Below, piece after piece: positions 1-5,793 of a stretch of DNA of 6,192 nucleotides. This DNA is from Desulfobacteraceae bacterium. Lineage in GTDB: Bacteria; Desulfobacterota; Desulfobacteria; Desulfobacterales; SG8-13. The position numbers were made by a program, and so were the translations under genes. The DNA lies in assembly GCA_029287875.1 (NCBI GenBank), contig JARFQH010000025.1, positions 1 to 6,192 on the forward strand, written 5' to 3'. Within the stretch, counting starts at the first letter, position 1; every line of letters begins with the position of its first letter. The notes beneath the pieces were generated by a model that searched no databases, had not been told where the DNA came from, and saw nothing but the letters and a program-made list of their open reading frames with translations.

Positions 1-28
1 TGACAACCATAGCGGCCATCACTATAAT
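1..28 (+). promoter_or_regulatory. Sigma-70-type promoter for trxA (left edge cuts the -35)
   Basis: The window opens with TGACA (1-5), which would be five of the six bases of a TTGACA -35 box whose first T lies just outside. A perfect TATAAT -10 box follows at 23-28, with an optimal 17-base spacer. Transcription would start near base 35. That leaves a leader of about 27 bases carrying AGAAAGGA (45-52) as the ribosome binding site for the ATG at 62. The strong match suggests constitutive, vigorous expression of trxA. No operator-like dyad is visible between the promoter and the gene. The missing base of the -35 cannot be verified here. Confidence 0.75.
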
Positions 29-61
29 TGTAAAAATTTATTTCAGAAAGGATTATACACC

Positions 62-388
62 ATGGCTGAAGGTATGAAGGAGATAGAAGACGGAAATTTC
101 GAAAGCGAGGTCTTGCAGTCGGATATGCCGGTGCTGGTGGACTTCTGGGCGCCTTGGTGCGGCCCTTGCAAAGCGATCGCGCCCGTGGTCGAAGAGCTTT
201 CCAAGAGTTTCGGGGACCAGATAAAATTCATGAAATGCAATGTCGACAACAGCCCCATCACTCCGGGGAAATATGGAATCAAGGCTATTCCGACCCTTAT
301 TTTATTCAAGGATGGTGACGTGGTCGACCAGATTACCGGCATGGTTGCCAAGTCAAAACTCGAAGATGTGATCAAAAAGGTCCTTTAG
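62..388 (+). CDS. trxA: Thioredoxin
   Basis: This is a cytoplasmic thiol-disulfide oxidoreductase that reduces disulfides in client proteins and is itself recharged by thioredoxin reductase. The 108-residue product matches the usual single-domain thioredoxin length. It carries the classical active site WCGPC at residues 32-36 followed by K37, the buried Asp of the VDFWA strand (D27), and the cis-proline loop IPT with P77. No signal peptide is present, so it acts in the cytoplasm. The ATG at 62 is supported by AGAAAGGA nine bases upstream and by a near-consensus promoter. One extra cysteine, C59, lies outside the active site. No thioredoxin reductase gene follows directly, although the two are often neighbours; the next gene, 245 bases on, is a BamD-like lipoprotein. 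The family assignment is secure. Whether this is the main cellular thioredoxin or one of several paralogues cannot be told. Confidence 0.96.
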   Translation: MAEGMKEIEDGNFESEVLQSDMPVLVDFWAPWCGPCKAIAPVVEELSKSFGDQIKFMKCNVDNSPITPGKYGIKAIPTLILFKDGDVVDQITGMVAKSKLEDVIKKVL

Positions 389-633
389 CCGTTTAGACGC
401 TCCGGTAATATGCCGAAACTAAAATCGGCTGGCGGGTTGATGAGACAAATACCTGAGATCGGTTGGAACCCATCGACGGACCCACAATAGACAGCTCAAG
501 AATTGTTTCCTTTGTTTAAGGGCGGCGTCAACCGTTGATCAATTGCCACCCGGACTTTCATTGGATAGGGTGCTGGCGGTTGGTGATTACGCTGTCTAAA
601 TCGGTTGTCGAATCACACCCGCGGTAAGAAAAA
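389..633. other. Intergenic region between trxA and the BamD-like gene
   Basis: This stretch of 245 bases has no credible ORF; the longest readable piece from an ATG that I followed is 16 codons. I see a 5-bp hairpin, GCCGA (412-416) with TCGGC (425-429) around an 8-base loop, shortly after the trxA stop. It has no T-run, so it is at best a weak or Rho-assisted end of trxA. Further on are two short DNA palindromes: TCAAC-C-GTTGA, immediately overlapped by TTGATCAA. I could not find a convincing -10/-35 pair for the downstream gene, which may therefore be reached by read-through or by a non-sigma-70 promoter. Confidence 0.5.
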
Positions 634-1335
634 ATGATTAGAATCAAACCAATGCAAGCGGCTGTCGGCCTCTGCGTTCTTTTCCTGTTACTTCTTGCCG
701 GATGTTCTCTCTACAATTCCGTTCACGATTTTTTTTTCAAAGAAAAAGATGTCGAACCGGTGGAGGTACTGGTTCAAGAGGGTATGGATGAATTTGACAG
801 CGGGAATTACAAATCGGCCCTCGAGTATTTTCAGAAGATAAAGGACTGGTATCCGTTCAGCAAGTATGTCACCCTGGCGGAGTTGAAGATCGCCGATGCG
901 CACTATAACCTCGAAGAGTACGAAGATGCCATCTTTGCGTATCAGGAATTTGCCGACCTTCACCCCAACAACGAGGCAGTTCCCTACGTTATTTACCAAA
1001 TCGGCCGCTGCTATTTTGATCAGATGGATACGATCGATCGCGACCAGAGTGTCACCCGTAAGGCCTTGGAAAATTTCAGGCAACTTCAGAAACAATACCC
1101 CCAATCGCTCTATGCCGAAAAGGCGACCGATCACATCAACAAATGCTTGAAAAACCTTGCCGGTAACGAGTTTTACATCGCGATGTTCTATTATAAAAGC
1201 AAGCGTTACGATGCGGCCCTGCATCGCTTCAAGTCGCTCGTTACCAATTATCCGGATGTCGGTGTTCATCGCATTGCCCTGCAGTATATTGCCAAGTGCG
1301 AGTCTTCACTTGCAAAGCAAGCTCAAGGCAACTAA
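634..1335 (+). CDS. bamD: Outer-membrane assembly lipoprotein, BamD/YfiO-like, with TPR repeats
   Basis: This is a predicted outer-membrane lipoprotein subunit of the beta-barrel assembly (BAM) machinery, which inserts barrel proteins together with BamA. The 233-residue length is close to the roughly 245 of E. coli BamD. Residues 1-23 form a lipoprotein signal: a basic start, a hydrophobic core and the lipobox LLAGC with lipidated C24. Ser follows at +2, so no inner-membrane retention signal is seen. From about residue 44 the chain is helical TPR-type repeat, with units such as EGMDEFDSGNYKSALEYF (49-66), a second unit around 82-109 (DAHYNLEEYEDAIFAYQEF), a third around 119-156, and a last one near 179-206 ending TNYPD. 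The start at 634 has only a weak GGTAAG upstream; Met7 at 652 is an alternative but would shorten the basic n-region. BamD against a generic TPR lipoprotein is a family-level judgement, supported by length, signal and repeat layout. Confidence 0.87.
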   Translation: MIRIKPMQAAVGLCVLFLLLLAGCSLYNSVHDFFFKEKDVEPVEVLVQEGMDEFDSGNYKSALEYFQKIKDWYPFSKYVTLAELKIADAHYNLEEYEDAIFAYQEFADLHPNNEAVPYVIYQIGRCYFDQMDTIDRDQSVTRKALENFRQLQKQYPQSLYAEKATDHINKCLKNLAGNEFYIAMFYYKSKRYDAALHRFKSLVTNYPDVGVHRIALQYIAKCESSLAKQAQGN

Positions 1336-1393
1336 GGGCCCCGGCAAAAATAATTCCACCTCTTGCTTGTATCATGTCCCGTTTACTGCGTTG

Positions 1394-1431
1394 CATCCAC
1401 CCACAGGTATCCCGATATGCGCAGGTGGATG
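1394..1431 (+). promoter_or_regulatory. Stem-loop 5' of rpmB (possible end of the bamD transcript or leader element)
   Basis: CATCCACC at 1394-1401 is a perfect 8-bp inverted match to GGTGGATG at 1424-1431, with a 22-base loop. No T-run follows, so it does not look like a classical intrinsic terminator. GTGGATGT (1425-1432) can alternatively pair with ACATCCAC at 1528-1535, which would exclude the first stem. Function is unknown. Confidence 0.35.
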
Positions 1432-1573
1432 TGCCTTGTAGACAAACCATAATCCGGCGCATTCGTGTGGAATTACATCTTACCGTGACCCTAAAAAAGA
1501 CTTTACAGATTCCGACCTTTCCTGTAGACATCCACTTTTAATTTTCCGGTGTCGATTTTTGGGTTTCGGGTTT

Positions 1574-1604
1574 ACTCGCGGCCCGAGCCGAAGGGGCGCC
1601 GAGT
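1574..1604 (+). promoter_or_regulatory. GC-rich hairpin in the predicted rpmB 5' leader
   Basis: ACTCG (1574-1578) pairs with CGAGT (1600-1604). After a 2x2 internal loop, GCCC (1581-1584) pairs with GGGC (1594-1597), closing a 9-base loop (1585-1593). The hairpin ends nine bases before the AGAGAGG ribosome site (1614-1620), so it would sit at the front of the initiation region of the mRNA. Leaders of ribosomal protein genes often carry structures that bind the product for feedback control. That role is only inferred here, because L28 autoregulation through such a leader is not something I can confirm. Confidence 0.35.
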
Positions 1605-1625
1605 CACATTTCAAGAGAGGCGATT

Positions 1626-1817
1626 ATGTCGAAAGCATGTGAAATATGTGGTAAAAAACCGATGGTGGGCAACAATGTGAGTCACGCGCATAACGTGAAT
1701 AAACGCCGTTTCAACCCGAACCTGCAGCGGGTCAGGGCTAACGTAAACGGCAGGGTTAAAAAGATGACGGTCTGTACCAGCTGCATCAAATCAGGATGCA
1801 TCGTCAAAGCGCCCTGA
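1626..1817 (+). CDS. rpmB: 50S ribosomal protein L28 (bL28), zinc-binding form
   Basis: This is a structural protein of the large ribosomal subunit. The 63-residue product matches the short L28 form. It begins SKACEICGKKP and contains the family hallmark VSHAHN followed by KRRFNPNLQRVR (18-37). Four cysteines in two pairs, C5/C8 (CxxC) and C50/C53 (CxxC), form the zinc ribbon of the so-called C+ version; an additional C58 follows. The start is fixed by AGAGAGG at 1614-1620, five bases before the ATG, and by the conserved N-terminus. The gene stands alone, without the rpmG (L33) partner found beside it in enterobacteria. A small hairpin lies 11 bases after the stop. Because this form needs zinc, some genomes carry a cysteine-free backup copy; none is in this window. 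Confidence 0.96.
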   Translation: MSKACEICGKKPMVGNNVSHAHNVNKRRFNPNLQRVRANVNGRVKKMTVCTSCIKSGCIVKAP

Positions 1818-1828
1818 GCTCTCTCACA

Positions 1829-1844
1829 ACCGTCTTTTGACGGT
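1829..1844 (+). terminator. Hairpin after rpmB, possible transcript end
   Basis: ACCGTC-TTTT-GACGGT is a perfect 6-bp stem with a 4-base loop, starting 11 bases after the rpmB stop. There is no T-run after it on either strand, so it is not a standard intrinsic terminator. It may protect the 3' end or act with the dyads downstream. A second small dyad, CGGCC (1852-1856) with GGCCG (1865-1869), follows closely. Confidence 0.4.
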
Positions 1845-1884
1845 CACAACCCGGCCCAGCGCCAGGCCGAGGTGTTGCAGGTGT

Positions 1885-1989
1885 TATAGGCTTTAAAATA
1901 AAGATTTTGGCAAGGTCAGAGGGAGGCGGCTGTATTGTAATACGCAAACGATCGAAAACACAGCCAAAACCTTTATCTTAAAGCCTATA
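1885..1989. repeat. 105-bp element with 27-nt inverted arms between convergent rpmB and rel
   Basis: The left arm (1885-1911) and the right arm (1963-1989) are inverted copies matching at 25 of 27 positions, separated by 51 bases. Both mismatches are A opposite C on the + strand, which become U-G wobbles in - strand RNA. The rel transcript could therefore form an uninterrupted 27-pair stem two bases after its stop codon. The spacer contains a second dyad (GGCTGT 1928-1933 with ACAGCC 1960-1965) and the near-palindrome GTATTGTAATAC (1932-1943). No T-run follows either arm and no transposase is encoded. The outer ends read TATAGGC...GCCTATA, which would be compatible with a TA target duplication of a small non-autonomous element, but the palindrome makes this ambiguous. 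It may serve as a two-way transcription barrier. Confidence 0.65.
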
Positions 1990-1991
1990 GA

Positions 1992-4136
1992 TCAGCTGAT
2001 GCGTTTAACCTCCAGCACCTGTTTGACCTTTTTAAGCGACGACATTACCCGGCTTAGGTGCTCGGTATCTTCCACATCAATGGTGAACACGCTGTTCACG
2101 ATCTTGTTTTCCTGGGTTTCAGTTTTGGCGTTCAGTATGTTGGCTTCATTCTTGCTAATGTTGCTGACGACGTCGGCCAGCAACCCGACACGGTCGTGGG
2201 AGCGGATGTAAATTTTCACCGGATACGTATCTGACTTTTCAATATTCCACTCCACTTCGATCTGTCGGTCGGGATTCATTTTCAGGGCGTTGATGCAGCC
2301 CGCGCGGTGAACGGTCACGCCGTAGCCGCGGGTGATGTATCCGGTGATCGAATCTCCCGGCACCGGCTGGCAGCACTTGCCGAATCGAATCAGAATATCA
2401 TCCACTCCCTTGACCACCACCCCGCCTTTGGGCTTTTTCTTGCGTACCCGCCCGATGAGCTTGTTAAAGACAGACTCTCGCTTTTCTTCGCTTTCGGCTT
2501 TTGCTGTAAAGCGCCGCACCACCTGCAGTGGTGTGATCTTGCCGTAGCCCACGCTGGCGATCAAGTCTTCGACCGCTTTGAGCCCGAAGTGCTCCACCAC
2601 CCGGTTCATTTCGTCGGTTTTGATCAGTGCCGAAAAATTGAGCCGTTCCTTGCGGAATGCCTTTTCGCACATTTCCCGTCCGAGTGAGATGCTGCGGTCT
2701 TTCTCCTGGGTTTTGATCCATTGACGGATTTTTGAGCGGGCCTTGACCGTCTTGACATACTTCAACCAGTCTTTGCTCGGCTGGTGGTTCTTTTGGGTTA
2801 CGATCTCAATGACATCGCCGGTTTGCAGTTCGTACTGGAGCGGGACCATGCGGTCGTTGACCTTTGCTCCGACGCACTGGTCGCCAACCTCCGAATGGAT
2901 CATATAGGCGAAATCGACGGGTGTTGCCCCCTTGGGAAGCGTTTTTATTTCCCCGCGGGGAGTGAACACATAAACCTCGTCCGGGAAAAGGTCGATGCGC
3001 ACGTTTTCCATGAATTCGCCCGGATCCCTGAAATTTTCCTGATTTTCGACCATTTCCTGGATCCAGGTGTACATTCGACTCACCCCTTCGTCGACCTGTT
3101 TGCCTTCCTTATAGCCCCAGTGGGCGGCGATGCCCGATTTGGCCACCCGGTCCATTTCCCAGGTGCGGATTTGGACCTCCATCCGCTCGCCGTAGGGACC
3201 GAATACCGTCGTGTGAAGCGACTGATACATGTTGGGCTTCGGGCGGCTGATATAGTCCTTGAATTTGATGTCGATTGGTTTCCAGAGAGAATGTATCAAG
3301 CCGAGGGTTTCGTAACAGTGGGGGATGGTGTCGAGGATGATCCTGAAGGCGATGATATCGTAGACGTCTTCGAAGGCCAGATTCTGGCTCATCATTTTAT
3401 GGTAGATGCTGTAGTAATTTTTATTTCGACCCAGCACCTCGCACTTCAGGTTGGCCTCACCCATCTTTTTCAGAATGTATTTCTTTACGGTTTCAACATA
3501 TTTTTCGCGCTCCGCCTGATCCTTGGCGACCAGATTGCTGATCCGTTCGTACTCATCGGGCAGCATATACTTGAAAGAGGCGTCTTCAAGCTCCTTCTTG
3601 ATCCAGTAGATGCCTAACCGGGCGGATATCGGAGCGTAGATATCCATGGTTTCCCGGGCGATGTTGATTTTTTTCTTTTCGCTGCGGTGATACTGGAGGG
3701 TCCGCATGTTGTGCAGGCGATCCGCAAGCTTGATCAGTATGACACGGATGTCGTCGGCCATGGCCAGCAGCATTTTGCGGATGCTCTCGGCCTGTCGGGC
3801 TTCGGAGCTGCTCAGACGCAGTTTGCTCAGCTTGGTGACGCCGGAGACGATGTGAAGAACTTCGGGGCCGAAAATTTTCTCGATTTCTTTCGGTGTGGCT
3901 GCCGTATCTTCGAGAACATCATGCAGAAGACCGGAGGTGACGCTGATTTCATCGAGGTTCATATCGGCGAGGATGCCGGACACCTCCAGCGGATGGGACA
4001 AGTAGGGTTCACCTGAGAGGCGCACCTGGCCTTCGTGGACCCGCGCGGAGTAAATATAGGCCCGTTCGATCAGGCTGAGGTCGGCCTCAGGGGAGTATTC
4101 GGCAACCTTGTCGAGGATGTCGGTAATACGGATCAT
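1992..4136 (-). CDS. rel: Bifunctional (p)ppGpp synthetase/hydrolase, RelA/SpoT (RSH) family
   Basis: This enzyme makes and degrades the stringent-response alarmone (p)ppGpp, transferring pyrophosphate from ATP to GTP/GDP on stalled ribosomes and removing it when starvation ends. The 714 residues show the full long-RSH layout. The HD hydrolase domain (about 20-160) has an intact metal site: H48, H72-D73, D139, N143. The synthetase domain (about 220-345) has GRNK (236-239), D260, the YQSLHTT loop (304-310) and E320 of EVQIRT. A TGS domain (about 386-447) and a helical linker follow. The CC/zinc-finger module has C588-C589, H610 and C614, and the ACT domain is at about 638-713. Both active sites appear intact, so the protein is predicted bifunctional. 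The charge motif that separates bifunctional RXKD from RelA-type EXDD enzymes reads KFKD (291-294). The MIRITDIL start is typical of the family, but no good Shine-Dalgarno precedes it. The gene follows proS by 76 bases and is probably co-transcribed. It is named rel rather than relA because it is the bifunctional type. Confidence 0.95.
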   Translation of the reverse strand: MIRITDILDKVAEYSPEADLSLIERAYIYSARVHEGQVRLSGEPYLSHPLEVSGILADMNLDEISVTSGLLHDVLEDTAATPKEIEKIFGPEVLHIVSGVTKLSKLRLSSSEARQAESIRKMLLAMADDIRVILIKLADRLHNMRTLQYHRSEKKKINIARETMDIYAPISARLGIYWIKKELEDASFKYMLPDEYERISNLVAKDQAEREKYVETVKKYILKKMGEANLKCEVLGRNKNYYSIYHKMMSQNLAFEDVYDIIAFRIILDTIPHCYETLGLIHSLWKPIDIKFKDYISRPKPNMYQSLHTTVFGPYGERMEVQIRTWEMDRVAKSGIAAHWGYKEGKQVDEGVSRMYTWIQEMVENQENFRDPGEFMENVRIDLFPDEVYVFTPRGEIKTLPKGATPVDFAYMIHSEVGDQCVGAKVNDRMVPLQYELQTGDVIEIVTQKNHQPSKDWLKYVKTVKARSKIRQWIKTQEKDRSISLGREMCEKAFRKERLNFSALIKTDEMNRVVEHFGLKAVEDLIASVGYGKITPLQVVRRFTAKAESEEKRESVFNKLIGRVRKKKPKGGVVVKGVDDILIRFGKCCQPVPGDSITGYITRGYGVTVHRAGCINALKMNPDRQIEVEWNIEKSDTYPVKIYIRSHDRVGLLADVVSNISKNEANILNAKTETQENKIVNSVFTIDVEDTEHLSRVMSSLKKVKQVLEVKRIS

Positions 4137-4212
4137 AGGCGATGAATAAAGTGGTTTCGCTTTAACAACACACCCTCACATCTTACGGAGAAGTTACGAT
4201 CTAATGACGATT

Positions 4213-5751
4213 TCAATAGGCTTTAGCGAAAACGACCCTTTGCGGTGAAGGCTTACCGCAAGCGATGCATCCACCCGGACCCATGTCATCTTGCAGTGCG
4301 CCAGGAAGGGGGATGCAGCGGATGGTCACGCCGAGATCCTCCTTGATGGCAGTTTCGCACGCTGCGTCACCGCACCAGTGCGAGAGTGCGAACCCGCCGT
4401 GAATTTCGGGTTTTTCTTTGTCTGACGGCGTAAAATAATCATAAAAGGACTTTTTTTCATCCATCACTGTCGTATGGGCCTTTTGGAAAGCCAGCGCGCG
4501 ATCGAATAAAGCGTTTTGAATGCTGTCGAGGATATCGGTGATTTCGGCGATAAACCGGCCGCGTTTGACGGAGACCTTTTCGCGGTGATCCCGGTCCCGG
4601 CGACCGACGAAAACGGATTCTGCGGCGATGTCCCGGGGGCCGATTTCGACCCGTAGCGGAATGCCTTTCTTGATCCAATCCCATCCTCTGGCACCGCCGA
4701 TATCACGCGTGTCGATTTCCACCTCGATCGGCCGCCGACCGTAGTGCTTCTCTCTCAGTGCCCCGGCCAGACTGTCGACGTACGGCATCACCAGGGCGCT
4801 CTCCTCTGCATTCCGTGCGATGGGCAGCAAAACGACATGTGCCGGTGCGACCCGAGGCGGCAGGAGGATGCCGTTGTCGTCGCCGTGGGTCATGATCAGG
4901 CCGCCGATCAGTCGTGTTGACGCACCCCAGGAAGTTGTCCAGGCGAACTGCTCTTCTTCGTTGGCGTCCTGATACCGGATGCCCGAAGCCCGGGCAAAAT
5001 TTTGACCGAGAAAGTGGGACGTGCCGGCTTGCAAGGCGCGACGATCCTGCATCATCGCTTCGACGCACAGCGTGTCCACCGCACCTGGAAATCTTTCCCC
5101 CGCCGTCTTACGGCCTTTGATGACCGGAATGGCAAGGTGCTTTTCGGCGAGTTCGGTGTACACGTCAAGCATCATACGGGTCCTTGCGAGGGCTTCTTCC
5201 TCGGTTGCGTGCGCCGTGTGCCCCTCCTGCCACAAGAATTCACTGGTTCTCAAAAATACTCTGGTTCGCATTTCCCAGCGGACAACATTGGCCCATTGGT
5301 TGATGAGCACGGGTAAGTCCCGGTAGCTGTTGATCCACTTTGAGAAGGAGTCACCGATGATCGTTTCCGATGTCGGTCTAACGACAAGGGGTTCCGTAAG
5401 GGGGCCGGCCGGCACGAGGCCCCCCTCCGGCCCTTTTTCGAGACGGTGGTGTGTGACCACGGCACATTCCTTGGCGAACCCCTCGATGTGTTCGGCTTCT
5501 TTCTCGAGAAAACTCAGTGGGATAAAAAGCGGGAAGTAGGCATTTTTCACCCCGGTGGCCTTGAACATCGCGTCCAGTTCTTTCACAATGTTTTCCCAGA
5601 GGCTGTATCCCCAAGGTTTGATCACCATGCACCCGCGCACGGGTGATTTTTCCGCAAGGTCAGAAGCCTTTACAACTTGTTGATACCACTCAGAATAATC
5701 CTCTTCCCGGGTGGGACTGATAGCCGTTTTCGGGTTTTGCTGTTTACCCAT
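4213..5751 (-). CDS. proS: Proline--tRNA ligase (ProRS), short archaeal/eukaryote-like type with C-terminal zinc domain
   Basis: This class II aminoacyl-tRNA synthetase charges tRNA-Pro. From the Met codon at 5751 the product is 512 residues. In order it has the RPTSETIIG segment (125-133), class II motif 2 with RTSEFLWQEGH (168-178), the proline pocket GTSHFLGQNF (243-252), motif 3 with STRLIGGLIMTHGDD (about 278-292) and PPRVAP, and an anticodon-binding domain (about 304-405). The C-terminal zinc domain has C460-x4-C465 and C495-x2-C498 and ends in a C-terminal tyrosine, as in the Thermus/archaeal type. The roughly 180-residue editing insertion of E. coli ProRS is absent. Start choice: the frame also has an ATG at 5757, but the only ribosome-site match, GAGG on the - strand at 5758-5761, abuts that codon and lies six bases before the ATG at 5751. 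I therefore prefer 5751, which shortens the protein by two residues. ispG ends 42 bases upstream of this start. Confidence 0.95.
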   Translation of the reverse strand: MGKQQNPKTAISPTREEDYSEWYQQVVKASDLAEKSPVRGCMVIKPWGYSLWENIVKELDAMFKATGVKNAYFPLFIPLSFLEKEAEHIEGFAKECAVVTHHRLEKGPEGGLVPAGPLTEPLVVRPTSETIIGDSFSKWINSYRDLPVLINQWANVVRWEMRTRVFLRTSEFLWQEGHTAHATEEEALARTRMMLDVYTELAEKHLAIPVIKGRKTAGERFPGAVDTLCVEAMMQDRRALQAGTSHFLGQNFARASGIRYQDANEEEQFAWTTSWGASTRLIGGLIMTHGDDNGILLPPRVAPAHVVLLPIARNAEESALVMPYVDSLAGALREKHYGRRPIEVEIDTRDIGGARGWDWIKKGIPLRVEIGPRDIAAESVFVGRRDRDHREKVSVKRGRFIAEITDILDSIQNALFDRALAFQKAHTTVMDEKKSFYDYFTPSDKEKPEIHGGFALSHWCGDAACETAIKEDLGVTIRCIPLPGALQDDMGPGGCIACGKPSPQRVVFAKAY

Positions 5752-5775
5752 TCTCATCCTCGTTTGACGATATGT

Positions 5776-5781
5776 ATTATA
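5776..5781 (-). promoter_or_regulatory. TATAAT hexamer in the ispG-proS gap, possible internal -10 box
   Basis: On the - strand the short gap between ispG and proS contains a perfect TATAAT. At a 17-base distance the upstream hexamer is CGAGAA, which is not a -35 box, and no TG extension sits in the correct position. If used, transcription would start only about 18 bases before the proS ATG. It may be chance; an internal promoter that uncouples proS-rel from ispG is possible but weakly supported. Confidence 0.2.
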
Positions 5782-5793
5782 CCCATGTTGTCA

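Larger units (their letters stand above)
1336..1625. other. Upstream region of rpmB, non-coding, with hairpins and repeated motifs
   Basis: I see no credible gene in these 290 bases; the overlapping reading frames are short and lack ribosome sites or recognisable protein character. The region holds a CATCCACC/GGTGGATG dyad (1394-1401 with 1424-1431), a further ACATCCAC copy at 1528-1535, two copies of TGTAGACA (1437-1444 and 1523-1530), and a GC-rich hairpin just before rpmB (1574-1604). Possible promoter fragments are CATAAT at 1448-1453 and TTTAAT at 1537-1542, each five of six against TATAAT. Neither has a good -35 box at the right distance, so the rpmB promoter is not assigned. Confidence 0.5.

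Noticed and set aside
688..1269. A 193-codon open frame on the - strand
   Set aside because: It is antisense to the BamD-like gene, which has a clear lipobox and TPR repeats; the antisense frame is a by-product of its codon use.
1296..1541. Overlapping frames of about 80-95 codons on both strands across 1157-1541
   Set aside because: They start inside the BamD-like gene, lack ribosome sites, and have arginine-, proline- and cysteine-rich composition typical of chance frames.
1991..2000. Perfect 10-base palindrome ATCAGCTGAT over the rel stop codon
   Set aside because: It overlaps the last codons of rel and is short. It may be chance and is not counted as an operator.
2784..3617. A 277-codon open frame on the + strand
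   Set aside because: It lies wholly antisense to the rel gene, whose protein is recognised along its entire length. The antisense product resembles no family I know and has no ribosome site worth noting.
4216..4225. ATAGGCTTTA at the end of proS, matching the start of the left arm of the inverted repeat (1886-1895)
   Set aside because: Only ten bases match, they are inside the conserved AKAY coding end of proS, and no flanking similarity follows. Chance is the simpler reading.
4266..4276. TGCATCCACCC shared with the rpmB upstream region (1392-1402)
   Set aside because: The copy at 4266 lies within proS coding sequence for the zinc domain and is explained by the protein; it does not add to the upstream repeat set.
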